Shown: piece after piece, positions 32,003 to 42,963 of the stretch
Numbering within the stretch: position 1 is the first letter of the stretch
Layout: each line of letters opens with the position of its first letter
Source of the DNA: Lotus japonicus
Taxonomy: Eukaryota; Streptophyta; Magnoliopsida; Fabales; Fabaceae
Assembly (NCBI RefSeq): GCF_012489685.1
Contig: NC_080042.1
Coordinates: forward strand, 20,226,150 to 20,290,149
DNA length: 64,000 nt
Reading direction: 5' to 3'
Program-made: the position numbers and the translations under genes
Notes under the pieces: model-generated
What the model was told of the DNA's origin: nothing
What the model saw: only the letters and a program-made list of their open reading frames with translations
Database searches by the model: none

Positions 32003-32173
32003 ATGTCTGTTGAGACGCCGTCGGTCAACATTGGGACTAGAAGAGTGAAACAATCGAGGAGAAAGCAGAGTGCTTTAGTGAAAGTTATTTGGAACAAAGA
32101 CACCGGTGATGCGACATGGGAGCTGAAGGAGAAGATCCAAGAACAATATCCAGAACTTTTTACTGACCCTTAA
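32003..32173 (+). pseudogene. Chromodomain remnant of element N
   Basis: 56 codons from ATG to TAA (32171-32173). It reads RRVKQSRRKQSALVKVIWNK, then TWELKEKIQEQYPELFTDP, the best-kept group II chromodomain end in the window: basic patch, V-W strand, WEL helix, YPELF end. It lies 25 bases from the polypurine tract. Element D inserted in the ATG region, and its atatg duplication recreates the ATG. Confidence 0.75.
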
Positions 32174-32198
32174 GTTTCGAGGACGAAACTTTCTTTTT

Positions 32199-32210
32199 GG
32201 AGGGTAGTAA
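32199..32210 (+). other. Polypurine tract of element N
   Basis: GGAGGGTAGTAA directly before the 3' LTR at 32211. Confidence 0.85.
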
Positions 32211-33514
32211 TGTAAGACCCAAGTTTTTAAGCTTATGCCAAGTGAATAAAATTCCTATTCACGATTAGGTTTGATGTATCGTGAAGGAAAATCTGAACAA
32301 GAGTCTATCGAAAGGAATAAATTTATGAAGGTGAAAGTTCAGGAAAAGTCTGAGGATCGTATCGAAGTCGATAAAAGCTATAGCACGATCGTTATACGCT
32401 TAAACCTAGGGCAGAAACCCTAGTATATAGCTAGTTTTCACTTAAAGTCACGATGGAAATTAATTCCAAAAATCTTCAGAGAAATGTTAGAACTTCTCTT
32501 TTTCCATATATCACAATCGTTTCGAGGCGAAACTCTAGGATCTACGAACGTCCGATTCCAATCATCGGAAGTTTGCCGAAACCAAAACCCTGGTATTTCA
32601 AAACCCTAGAATCACCCGACGATGAAGACTTTTTCTATTCAGAGCTTCAAATGAAGATTCCACACGCTTACACCCATTTCTCTTGATGATTTCAATCTTT
32701 CTTCAGAAGGAAGTTTTCTATTCCGACATTCGATGCAAAAAGTAACTTATCGGGTAAAATAGTTTTTACACCGACTTTGCATTAGCCACCTAAAATACAA
32801 GGAAACCTCTGTTGAGTTTTGGTATTATGTCGCCAAAACCTATCTTAGAATTCATGGAGAATGAAGCCGGAAAAATCAGATTCGCGAAACTTTCATTTTC
32901 CCGCGTTTTGCCAACCTCTATATATAGCATTAAAAACAAGCCTCGAAAACCAAAAATCATACCGATATTTCTTTGAAGAATTAGAAGATTCAGCGGGGAG
33001 AATGTCGTGTCTAGAATACATTGGAATCAGTAGGAAGAATCGGAAATCACTCTCAAATTTTTATCTTAACTCTATGAGCTAAATCCTCCGATATCTAAAC
33101 AAATCTGTACCGGTTTACAAAATATCTTTTGAAAATATCTTTACAAAATATCTGTTCATCCTTATCCTATCTTTGATAAATATCTATTCATCCTTATCCG
33201 ATCTTTGATAAATATCTACTCATTTCTTGGTTCATGGATCATTTTAATTTGTTCAAAGTGATCATAATTTATATTTTACTATTTCATAAGGTTCCTCATA
33301 ATTTTTAGTATAGTTATATATCCATTATCTATTTTTCTTTTAACTCCGTGAGCTAAATTCTTCAGTGTTTAAATCAATTTATACCAGTTTACAAAATATC
33401 TCCCTAAAATATCTATCCATCCTATCCTCATTCTGTCGACATCTCTCTCTCTCATTACACTTTTTCTTCATTTTCTTCCTTGACCCATTTCCTACTTCTT
33501 CTTCTATATATATT

Positions 33515-34582
33515 ATGTCCCTTCTCCTTTCCTTTCTACTTCTTCTTCTGCTTATTTTCCAAAAGCTGCAGCAAACACCACCACCAACATATATCAATTT
33601 TATCTCCATTCTTTTCTTTTTCCAACGTGCACCACCAGCGCCCATTCCTTCTTTCTTCCTCCTTGGCAAGCACCCACACCACCATGGTACCTCTCACTCA
33701 CGTCCCCTTCTCCCTCTCCACGAGATGCCACCGCTGGCCACCATCACCATTTCTTCTTCCTCTCACCATGGACGAACCACCATGGCAGCACCCCAACCAT
33801 CATCTTCTTCTCCATTCACTTGCAGCAGCTACACAACTCCATCCCCATCACCAAGCTTCTTATCTTCCACCATGAAACAACCATGGAAGCCAACCACCTC
33901 CACGGCCACTCCTCTTTCCTCATGGCCGAGTGCCACAACCACCACGAGACCACCACTCCTCCTCCTCATGACCGTAACAACCATGAGGAATCCAGCCTCC
34001 ACCGTCCCTCCTTCTCCTTCACGCACAAGCCACAAAGAAGCCATCACAAAGCTTCTTCTTATTTTCTCCAAGGAACCACCACCATGGATCATTTTTCTCC
34101 ACCCAAAACAAAACACCAGCCATCACCACAAGCTTCTTTCTCCATGGCCAAAAGCACCACAACCATCTCCATGGAAGCAACGAAGACAACGTGAAACAGA
34201 ACCAACGACGCCGTCGACATCGCAAAACTTCAACCTTCGATTCCGGTGTGCTCGGACCTCCGTTCACGGCGAGGTTAGTACCGTTGGAACCCTTGCGGTG
34301 TCCACAACAAAACCCATATTCCGGATCGTCGTTCCGTCGTCGTCGACCGCCGCCGCTGCCGCCTTCGGGAGCTCTTTCTGGTCAACTCCGGCGACCGATG
34401 GAAAAACGGAGGATACTGCTACGATCCTTGCCGTGAGGAGAGCAAACCACTATCTTCAATTTCGTATTTGGGTCATTTTATTTGACGACCCCGGCAACCA
34501 CCGTCAACCTTCGGCTGAACTTTATGGGCAAACCGTCGACTCTTTGGGGAAACGGACTGCGCCGTTGAGTTTCTGGCCGTGA
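33515..34582 (+). CDS. Uncertain long ORF, 3' LTR copy of 16795-17862
   Basis: Same 356-codon Ser/Pro/Thr/His-rich frame. By eye only two amino-acid changes separate it from the other copy (Arg to Trp and Ser to Tyr near the C-terminus). Two out of two replacements among the few changes gives no sign of purifying selection. Confidence 0.2.
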   Translation: MSLLLSFLLLLLLIFQKLQQTPPPTYINFISILFFFQRAPPAPIPSFFLLGKHPHHHGTSHSRPLLPLHEMPPLATITISSSSHHGRTTMAAPQPSSSSPFTCSSYTTPSPSPSFLSSTMKQPWKPTTSTATPLSSWPSATTTTRPPLLLLMTVTTMRNPASTVPPSPSRTSHKEAITKLLLIFSKEPPPWIIFLHPKQNTSHHHKLLSPWPKAPQPSPWKQRRQRETEPTTPSTSQNFNLRFRCARTSVHGEVSTVGTLAVSTTKPIFRIVVPSSSTAAAAAFGSSFWSTPATDGKTEDTATILAVRRANHYLQFRIWVILFDDPGNHRQPSAELYGQTVDSLGKRTAPLSFWP

Positions 34583-35629
34583 AAGGATGAAGGAACAACC
34601 TTCCTTTGTGTCTCCGGCGACAGTTTCTCCGTCAGCCCCGCGAGCCGCAACTTTCTCCGGCGACACTTCGCCGACAAGTTTCTAAAACTTGATTTTCGTA
34701 CGATGAACGGAAGCACCTTGCATCGAAGCTACACAATGGAAGGAATCGAGCCGACGTAGGCAAACAAAGATGTAATCGGATCGGAGTTGCACCTTAGTAT
34801 GGAAATTGGCTAAGGTAAGGGCAACTTACCTTGCTAGTTAATGCTTTAGGTGTCGATGAATTCGACTTGATTTATTGTTTATGCACTTGTTAGTGTTTGA
34901 CTGGTAAAATGTTTTCTGAGGCTTCGGCTGACAATGTAGATGATGCATCTACTACTATGTTTTTGATGATTGACTTGCATGCTATGTGCTATGTGGGTAA
35001 TCTAGGATGTGTAGTGCATGCTTTATATGCTAAGTGCTACGTGTTTATTCTGAGATGCATTAATATATGACATGATTGATGACTGTGATGATTTAACTAT
35101 GTCTTGCACTCATATCTGTGATTCTGAGTAGCGAGAATAGCGGGCAGGTCATGCCGATTTTATTTTGAGAGTTTTGAGAAAGTTTGATAGGACGAATGAG
35201 ATTCGGGCCTTGTTATGGTTTTCATGGATCGAGACATTCTTTGGAGTCATTGGGGATTAGGTGATCCCGAGAACTTATAAGATTTCGCGATAAGACAAAA
35301 AGGATATTATTTTGAAAAGAAAACTCATAAGACATTAAACAACCTCTAAATCTTCAAATAATGATAATAAACTCGAAAGGAAGCTTAGGAGGAAGATCTT
35401 AGTTTTGGAAAACGAGAAGTGCCGTCGGATCCAAGTGTTGAGAAAGTTGAGAAGTTTTGAGTATGTTGATACTCTTGTGCTGTGGGAGCAGTTATGTCGT
35501 TGGGCTATCCGAGGGATAAGCCGGGAAATTGATAGTTTCCGAGTATGTCGATACTCTTTGCTCGCTGAGCAGTTTTTGACCATCGGATGGAGATGTGTCG
35601 GATGATTTGGAGATCATCATGAGATACAG

Positions 35630-35846
35630 TTTATGCCTTCGGGTACAGTTATGCCTTCGGGTACAGTTTATGCCTTCGGGTACAGTTATGCCTTCGGGTA
35701 CAGTTATGCCTTCGGGTACAGTTATGCCTTCGGGTACAGTTATGCCTTCGGGTACAGTTATGCCTTCGGGTACAGTTATGCCTTCGGGTACAGTTTATGC
35801 CTTCGGGTACAGTTATGCCTTCGGGTACAGTTTATACCTTCGGGTA
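35630..35846 (+). repeat. TTCG-loop minisatellite, 12 units (N 3' LTR)
   Basis: Twelve 18-19 bp units against nine in the 5' LTR. The extra units are of the 18-bp kind (gttatgcc). Confidence 0.88.
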
Positions 35847-36862
35847 ATTCGGACATCGACGGGGGATATGATCGACCGTGAGGTTAGGATCGACCTGTTG
35901 ATTGTCGGGCATGGCGGAGGGAAAAGTCGACCCGCAGGGTTAGGACTGATCCGGCTATGTCGGGCATGGCGGAGGGAAAAGTCGACCCGCAGGGTTAGGA
36001 CTGATCCGGGTTATGGTCGACACAATGCCAGTGTTAGGACCGACTCGATCGTGCCCAGCCTACTTCTTCTGAAATCGTCGAGATTGACGTTTCATTGACA
36101 TATCATGCACTCTAATTATGTTCGTTATGTGTTTTGATGAGTAGTTGTTGATAAATATCGTTACGTGCTTTGATGATTGAATTGTATTAGAGATTTGATA
36201 ACATGCTATGTTTAAACCTTAGGGTAGACAATGCAGAACTTATATGTATACATACAACATATATATATATACCCCTTATACTTTACCTGTTGTCTTGTAT
36301 TCTCTATGCTATATTCTGTAAGTTGACCCTTGCACGTGCTACCTGTGTTTGGGGGGCTATGTATGCCCTTTTTGTCAGATGTCGTCGATGGATTCTTTCG
36401 TGATTCTTCGTCGTTCGGGGAAGACCCGGAGCGAAATGACTACTACTGAGCCTTCGACGTGGACCCGGACTTCATGCATGACCAGATGAGAGTCGATGAT
36501 GGAAGTATGGGGGATGGGTGTTTAGAGTCTACTAAGGTTGGGTGTTAGTGTCATAGCTCTGACTTATTCTTATTTTTGAGGGCTTGTGCTGCTGACACTT
36601 GATCTATCCTTTTGGGATTGTACATTTTGCCTACGGGCGTTACTTTCTTTTACTTTCCGTCACTGGAGGTTTGCTCGTGACGTGGTTTACTAGTTACAGC
36701 GGGGGCTGTATTTATAATATATATTAGTTCTGTTATCTTTCGTTGGGAGTTTATTTCTTTCAGTCTCTGATGGTATTATTGAGAAAAAAAAAATATTCAC
36801 GTTTTCCGCATTAAGTTTATTTTTGGATACTAAAGTGACGCCACCGAAATCGGGGTGTTACA

Positions 36863-37320
36863 GGAACAAAGAGTTAAACAATTACCCTGATTGTTTAAAC
36901 TTTTATACAATCTTTTCCCTTTCTTGGGTATTTTCTTGGCGGTATGGTCTTAAGGCCAAACCCCAACCTATTCTAAACAAGCAAGCCCTTATCAAGTGGT
37001 GGAAAATTTTTGATGCTTCCAAAGCTCATAAGGATAAGGTAATTCATTGGTTCAAAAACAATCAGAATTATCTCAAACATGCTAGTCCGCAATCCAGTCT
37101 CTTGCTCAATCAAAAGGCCCACATCACAGCGGCCCTTGCGGGAGCTTCCTCGGAAGAAGACTTGCTAAGAAATCTCCAATCTGCTCTTCAATTATTAAAA
37201 GAGCCAAAGGAACAGGGCTCATCCTCAAAGGCTCCCCAACTCAAAATCGCTGAACAATCCTCTTTTGGGTCGTCAGATTTTGTTCAAACCTCAGAATCAG
37301 ATGATGAAGACTTCTGCTAA
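36863..37320 (+). pseudogene. Viral ORF2, plus copy, last part after element N
   Basis: After the duplicated ggaac the ORF2 frame resumes at 36868 and runs 150 codons to TAA at 37320. This part includes a Trp/Lys-rich segment, a Ser/Lys/Glu-rich stretch and the acidic end SESDDEDFC. It continues 14550-15509. Confidence 0.8.
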
Positions 37321-37565
37321 AGTGGTTTTGTCGTCTTGTAATCATTCATTTTGTAATAATTCTATCTCAATTATTGTAATCCACTGTAGCAACAATAGAA
37401 CTTTTCACTGTAGCAAATAGTACCTGTCAAATAGTACCGTCCACCGGAACTATTCCTGTCTTTTAATTTCTGCAATTTATATTTCTGCAAGAAGCCCCTC
37501 CGTGGTGGCGTCCTACTTCTCTTGTTAATCCTCTTCTCATCCCCCTCCTTCTGCTTCCGAATCAT
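37321..37565 (+). other. Viral intergenic region, plus copy, internally deleted
   Basis: The complement of 7469-7981 but missing about 260 bases, including the TATA-like box, between ggaactattc and ctgtctttta; attc is shared at the break. It ends at ttccgaa, close to where the minus copy also breaks. Confidence 0.7.
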
Positions 37566-37694
37566 CAATTATTGCTTTTACTTCAAAACATTGGAACCCT
37601 GCTCAGCAGAATTATTCTACTGTCAAAAAAGAAGTTTTAGCAATCGTTTTGTCTATTTCAAAATTTCAATCTGATTTAATTAATCAAAAATTCT
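37566..37694 (+). pseudogene. Viral RNase H fragment at the right border
   Basis: Matches about 14233-14363 of the plus copy and stops at ttctta, where the TA repeat starts. The left border fragment starts at viral position 14415, so the two outer ends are about 50 bases apart on the viral map. Confidence 0.82.
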
Positions 37695-37707
37695 TATATA
37701 TATATAT
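37695..37707. repeat. (TA)n at the right edge of the viral cluster
   Basis: A 13-bp TA run between viral RNase H and LTR G sequence, the counterpart of 7293-7327. Confidence 0.85.
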
Positions 37708-38019
37708 CTGTGGATCAACGAAGTGTGGGGAAACGTGAGGTTAGACTATACTAGTGACTGAACTTTTAAGGGAATGATTAGCAGGTCGGAAACCAAGGTT
37801 CGAACCTTTGTCGTGTTAGGGGATCGAGACCTTCTCGAGGAATTACTTGGGTTTGTTGAGATCTTTTGACTTATAGAGTTTTGAAACAAAAGAGAAATGG
37901 AACTTGACTTTATAAATGAAATTCATAATGCATTAACTAAAGACAGAACACCTTCAAAAAATAATGAAATGAGTTTGGAAAACAGGAAAGGTCGACGATC
38001 CAAGTGTGAGGAAAATCCT

Positions 38020-38360
38020 TGAGTGCGATAGCACCTTTTTATCCTTGAGCCGTTTATCTAGCCATCCAAAGGATGAGCCAGGGATGATTGGAAAGTCCCC
38101 TTGTGGGAGTGCACCATCTTTGCTCATTGAGCTGCCTTTCAGCCATCGAGCTGGTGAGCCTGGGTAAATTAAAAAGTCACTGAGTGCGAGCGGCATTCTC
38201 CTTGTTCGTTGAACAACCTATTGGCCATCGAGGTGGTGAGCCAAAGTAACTTGAAAGGTCACTGAGTGTGAATAGCACTCCTTTTTTCTCGTTGAGCAAC
38301 TTGTTAGGACATCGAGACGGTGAGCCATAGTGACTAGAAAAGTTACTGAGTCCGATTACC
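38020..38360 (+). repeat. Four diverged units of about 88 bp with paired stems in LTR G
   Basis: Units start gagtgc and contain a gagcc element. Inside them are hairpins whose arms change together: GTGC/GCAC (38023-38034), GAGTGC/GCATTC (38182-38198), GAGTGT/GCACTC (38264-38280), and GCTC/GAGC (38122-38132) against TTGTTC/GAACAA (38202-38216). Confidence 0.6.
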
Positions 38361-38533
38361 ACTTCCTTGTTTACCTTAGGGTATTATAGAGACAATGTAC
38401 TCTAGCTAGACACGCGTACCTTGGTGAGGATGATTCGTTGTTTGGCTAACCATATTGCATTCGTACATACATTTCTTGGGGAGTGTGCTACTTTCCGAAG
38501 GACGATCTCAGATCGAGACTTCATTAGAGCGAG

Positions 38534-38615
38534 ACGCTTCAGAGGAGCGAGGTGCTTCATAGGATCGTGGTGCTTCAGCGAAGCGAGCTGCTTCAGCAAA
38601 GCGAGCTGCTTCGTG
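38534..38615 (+). repeat. 18-bp minisatellite in LTR G (gcttcagcgaagcgagct type)
   Basis: Four to five imperfect units. Some fold as GCTTC-agc-GAAGC or GCTT-cagca-AAGC. It resembles the first hairpin array of element D in unit length and in its cgcttcag core. Confidence 0.6.
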
Positions 38616-39277
38616 CATAACAAGCAGATATGGTTAAACCGAGCTGGTGAGGACCGATCTGTGCCTAACTTTAAGTGGCAATGCCATTGGCTTGTCCCAC
38701 CGATCGTGTTGGTGGCGTTTATCCGGATCATCTTTTGAGCATGACATGGCATTGGCACACCAAGCATCTTACCATATTTGATGATGTGATGATGATATAT
38801 TTGTTAGTTGTGAAATGATGATATATTTGTTAATTGTGAAATGATGATATGTTATGTATATACACTAGGATAGGCCATGAAGAACCTATATATGTATATA
38901 CCCCCTTATCGTTACATGTTGTCTGTATTATCTACATTATTCTGTGAGTTGACCCTCGCGCCTTGCCTTGTTTGTATTGTTTGTGTTTGGGCGGTCGGCA
39001 AACTGCCAGACGATGATAGGTGACGTTGTGAGCAGATGCTACTCTATGTGGAAGAACTATAGAAGACTCGAAGAATAGAGTCGGGTGTAAGACTATAGTC
39101 TTTTGGGTGTAAGGCTGGATGTAAATTTATTTACAGTTGGGAGTATGCATGACATGTTTTGGAAATGCTTTGAAAAGGAAAAAAAAAAATACCCGCATTT
39201 ATAAATCCCTTTTAGAAACTATTGCATATTTACTTTAACAGGTTACTATTTTGACCCCTGAAAGTCGGGGTGTTACA

Positions 39278-40266
39278 GTAAACACAATTCGCTTGCCCTC
39301 AAGCGCAAGAAATGCTCCCAAAACAAGTGCTCAACAAGGAATACTACTCACAAAACAGGGGGACTTAGCTACTTCAGCTGGTTCCACAAAGAAAGACACA
39401 ACAATCCACTTCATGCAACTTTCAGACAAAGAAGAGTGTAGAGTCCATTATGAGAAGCATTTAGATCTAACATTTCTAGGATGAGATATATATTTAGTGC
39501 ATTGAGCACACAAGCAGTTCACAGGTTCTGGATTTCATTCACTCAAGAGCAACAAACATCAAACATGCACAAATTCAAAGAGAACTCACAAGGGATGAAA
39601 TGTTGGCTAGGTAAAGCACAAGGTGGTTGGTCTCTAAGGAAGACTAAGGCTTCACAACATATTGAGTGTGGTCTAATTATAAACCCCAGAGCTCAAACAA
39701 GAAACATTAAGAGCACAAGTCTCTTGACCTCCATTTTTCAAATTTCTTTCACTTCCTTATTTTACATTATAATTTTGATTAGGAGTGCTTTTCTTTCTTT
39801 TTAATTTTTAACTTTTTTTACTTGGGGCAAGAGTCAATTCCAACTTTATTCAGCTCCCAATACATTGCAAGGATCAACACTCCCCAAGTTTCAACCTATC
39901 ATCCGTCTCATTCATTTGGCTAACAAAGAAATCTTCAACGGGCTCAAAAGGGATAACTAGGGACAAATGTTCAAGCCAACAAGCTCTAAGGCTCAAAAAA
40001 CCTACAAGTCTCAAGAATAGTGCAAGTATCACAAAGCATGCAAAGAGTGAAATCAATACAGAACCAAGAAGTACGAGTGAGTCAGGATTCTCCAGAGAAA
40101 TTTTATGGTGCAGGGTCAAAGATAGACCCTTATGGACTCACACCAACTCTATCCTTAAGAAACACTCGGGAAGACCGAAGTCTCCTCCTCTCTTCCCCAA
40201 AGCATGCAATCACTCATCCCCAAAAGAAAAAACAAGTATTCACAAAAACATTTTCAAAAACAGCAA
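39278..40266. other. Unassigned stretch between LTR G and LTR E
   Basis: AT-rich, about 1 kb. The start (39278-39483) is open for about 68 codons (with ECRVHYEKHLDLTFLG at the end), but I do not recognise it. The rest has no convincing frame, terminal repeats or RNA gene. It may be interior or flank of another degraded element. Confidence 0.3.
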
Positions 40267-41739
40267 TGTGAGACCCAAGTTTTTAAGCTTAGAATAAATT
40301 AGTGAAATTTCGTATTCCCGAATAAGTTTCGATGTAACGTGAAGGAAAACCTGAACAAGTCTATCGAATGGAATTAATTTATGAAGGAGAAAGTTCAGGA
40401 AAAGGCTAAGGATAGTATTAAAGTCGATATAAGCTATAGCGCAAGTAGTATTCACTTATATCTAGGACGAGAGCGATCGTAAACGATTAATTTACACTTA
40501 AAGACACGATGGAAACTAATTCCAAAAATCTTCAGAGAAATGTTAGAACTTCTCTTAATCTTCTATAAACAAGCATTTCGAGACGAAACCCTGGAATGTA
40601 CGAATGTCAAATTCCAATACTCGGAAGTTTGCCGAAACTAAATCCCTGATAGTTCAAGAAACCTAAAATAAACGGTCGATGAAGACTTTTTCTATTCGGA
40701 GCTTCAAACGAAGATTCCACACGCGTACACCTATTTCTTTCGATGTTTCTAATCTTTCTTCAGAAAGAAGTTTTCTCATCCGACATCAAATGCAAAAAGT
40801 AGTTTTTCGGGTAAAATCGATTTACACCGACTTTGGATCGTTTGCTTTAATTCCAAGAAACCTGTTTTGAGTTCTGGAATTCTGTCTCCAGAACCTATCT
40901 TAGAATTCACAGAGGAATACGCAGGAAAAATCGGAATCGCGAAATATTCATTTTCCCGCATTTTCCATAACCTATAAATAGGAGAAAAAAAATCAAAACC
41001 CTTCACCATTTGCAACCCAAACCCACGAGCACCAAGGAGGAGGAGGAGGAAAAAGATTTTCGCCGTTTCTTGCCCGATCGCTGCACCGTTCGTTGCTACT
41101 CGAAGACATCGAGATGCTATCTCTCACTTCTGATCGTCAATTCTGTCGTTTTTCTCTATGTCTTTCTGTGCTCAAAGTTTTGAGCTTTTTGTAAAACTGT
41201 CCAAATTACTCGATTTCTCTATCTAAACTTATTCCCTGCATGCCCAAGAGCATGTTTAGCGGATTACATTTTGCCGAATGTCGCCGAAATGCCGCCGAAT
41301 TTCAATTCTGCTTGAAAAAACCCATTTTGAGCCAAAGTTTCATCCTTTAGACTGAAAACTCTCGACTTAGCTTAGCGCTAGTAGGATTAGTTGTCATAAA
41401 CGCCGTGGGTAACGTCCCCATCCAATTTGTTTTTCGAAATTCCAATTTTGAAATTCCGAACTAAAAACACTGACCAAAATACCCCTGCGACAGTTTTCGA
41501 TCCGATAATTTTTCCAAGCTTTGATTCGCCTTAGTTACGACCAATGATAGCCTAGGAACCAAGTTTGATCGAAGAAAAATCGGCGCACACAATTAGTGTG
41601 TGTGGCCGAGAGCACCTCTAAGGGGGGAGGAAAATTCTTTTTTCGAAAACTTGTCTTAACGCGTTAGATTATCGTACTTCGGAGTTTGTAATGCTTCGTG
41701 CAACCCTAGTACTTATTGTTTGCTGAGTTTCTGACTCAT
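40267..41739 (+). mobile_element. LTR E, start only, interrupted by the sirevirus
   Basis: Starts TGTGAGACCC and follows the family LTR (TATA box TATAAATA at 40973-40980, then the gaccaaaatacccctgcgac block) until 41739, where the sirevirus LTR begins. Its continuation is not in the window. Confidence 0.8.
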
Positions 41740-42949
41740 TGTTGTAAGATCAAGTTTTGATCTAGTAGTACAACTCTATGTTTTGATGATTACAAGTTAA
41801 CCTTTTGATATGAACAATTGTGGTACTCTAACGTGTTTTTCTGAGTGTGCTATTTACAGGCTCTGACCTCAACTCAATCTCACACAAATCAGAAGCACTG
41901 TGTATAAAGAGCGACCCAAGCAACGCTTTCGCATTCACCATGTTCAGTATGAACAGTGGAAAAGCTTCAGAAGTTCTGAAGTTATACAAACTCTGATGTG
42001 GACTCAGTCACTAGAAGTTCTGAAGATCCAGAAAGTCTGATAACCAAGAAACACTGAAGGCTCAGATATTCTGATGGTGTAGAAGACTCTGAAGATCCAG
42101 AAGCTAATTAGTGAAATTCTGATGTCCAGAAGCAAGATACTCTGAAGACCATGTACTTCCCTCTGAGTTCAGAATCAGAAGAAACAATGGTCAGAGGATT
42201 TGGGCTTTCCCTCTGACTCTGATCAACCGGCTTCACAAGTTCCAACATGAAGCTTTCTCCTGATCAGAAGTCTCCTAGGTTTAAAGGTCAAGTCGCTATC
42301 CAAGAACAAAAGCAACTGTACCTTCCTGACGACCTACCTAACAGTCTCAGACACAGCAGAAGCTGGATTTTCCAGAACTGCCCTCCAACGGTAGCATTTC
42401 CCATGCAACGCTCAACCCTAATCCTTGGAGTATATAAAGAGGCTGAAGACTGAAAGAAGCGGCTAGAAGCATTCACATACGCGCAAGACAAATTCAAATT
42501 CTTCTAAGCTTTCTTTCATCTGAAATTCATTGAGTTTACTATTAGCTTTTTAGAAGCAAATCTCTTGTAAACAATTCTTTGATAAACAGTTTGTTTAGTT
42601 CCTTTAGGAGATCAAGGTTGATCGGATCCTAGAGAAGACTAAGAGAGTGAATCTTAGTGTGAGCTAAGTCAGTGTAATTGTTAGTCACTTGTAGGTTTCA
42701 AGTGCAGTTGTAACTCTTACCTGATTAGTGGATTGCCTTCATTCTAAGAAGGAAGAAATCACCTTAACGGGTGGACTGGAGTAGCTTGAGTGATTTATCA
42801 AGTGAACCAGGATAAAATCCTTGTGTGCTTTTCTATCTCTTATCTTTAGCACTTAAGTTCTCGAAAGATTTGTCAAAATCTTTAAGGTGGAAGTTTTATA
42901 CTGAAAACGTTATTCAAACCCCCCCTTTCTACCGTTTTTCATACCTTCA
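41740..42949 (+). mobile_element. Sirevirus (Ty1/copia) LTR, about 1.2 kb
   Basis: Begins TGTTGTAAGATC and ends CATACCTTCA just before a Met-tRNA primer site. No LTR of the gypsy family looks like this. The end is confirmed because the last 46 bases recur at 44725-44770 before a second primer site. The start is my best estimate from the TG and from where LTR E stops. Confidence 0.75.
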
Positions 42950-42951
42950 AT

Positions 42952-42963
42952 TGGTATCAGAGC
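42952..42963 (+). other. Primer-binding site of the sirevirus
   Basis: TGGTATCAGAGC, two bases after the LTR end. Confidence 0.9.

Larger units (their letters stand above)
15510..36862 (+). mobile_element. Element N: non-coding long-LTR chromovirus derivative, 21.4 kb with nested insertions
   Basis: Two LTRs (4557 and 4652 bp), a primer site (20070-20081), a polypurine tract (32199-32210) and a perfect 5-bp duplication define it. Without the nested retroposon (20377-20755) and element D, its internal region is only about 0.5 kb: a leader, a deletion scar where gag should be, and the chromodomain remnant. It encodes no Gag or Pol and must have been moved in trans. The LTRs differ at a few dozen sites by eye plus repeat-number changes, so the insertion is fairly recent. 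Confidence 0.92.
32211..36862 (+). mobile_element. 3' LTR of element N (4652 bp)
   Basis: Matches 15510-20066 throughout. It is longer because of three extra minisatellite units, a roughly 56-bp tandem duplication at about 35925-36005, and about 18 bp near 32741 absent from the other LTR. It ends GGTGTTACA, then ggaac. Confidence 0.92.
7328..37694. mobile_element. Endogenous pararetrovirus cluster (Caulimoviridae, florendovirus-like), rearranged and interrupted
   Basis: About 9 kb of viral DNA once element N (15510-36862) is taken out. Seen: coat-protein-type sequence with a CCHC knuckle, aspartic protease (DTGAD), reverse transcriptase (YIDD), RNase H, and a second ORF starting one base after the pol stop. 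There are no LTRs and no integrase, as expected for this family. One polyprotein followed by a single downstream ORF, with TA-repeat flanks, best fits florendoviruses; petuvirus-like is an alternative. The movement-protein region and the start of the coat region are absent. Both copies carry breaks, so I see no intact virus here. Confidence 0.85.
37708..39277 (+). mobile_element. Right part of older LTR G
   Basis: Diverged family LTR: gatcgagaccttctcgag box (37811-37828), gaaacaaaagagaaatgg, hairpin-rich repeats, the agttgacccycgc block (38948) and a terminal GGGGTGTTACA (39277). No primer site follows, so it is a 3' or solo LTR. Confidence 0.65.
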
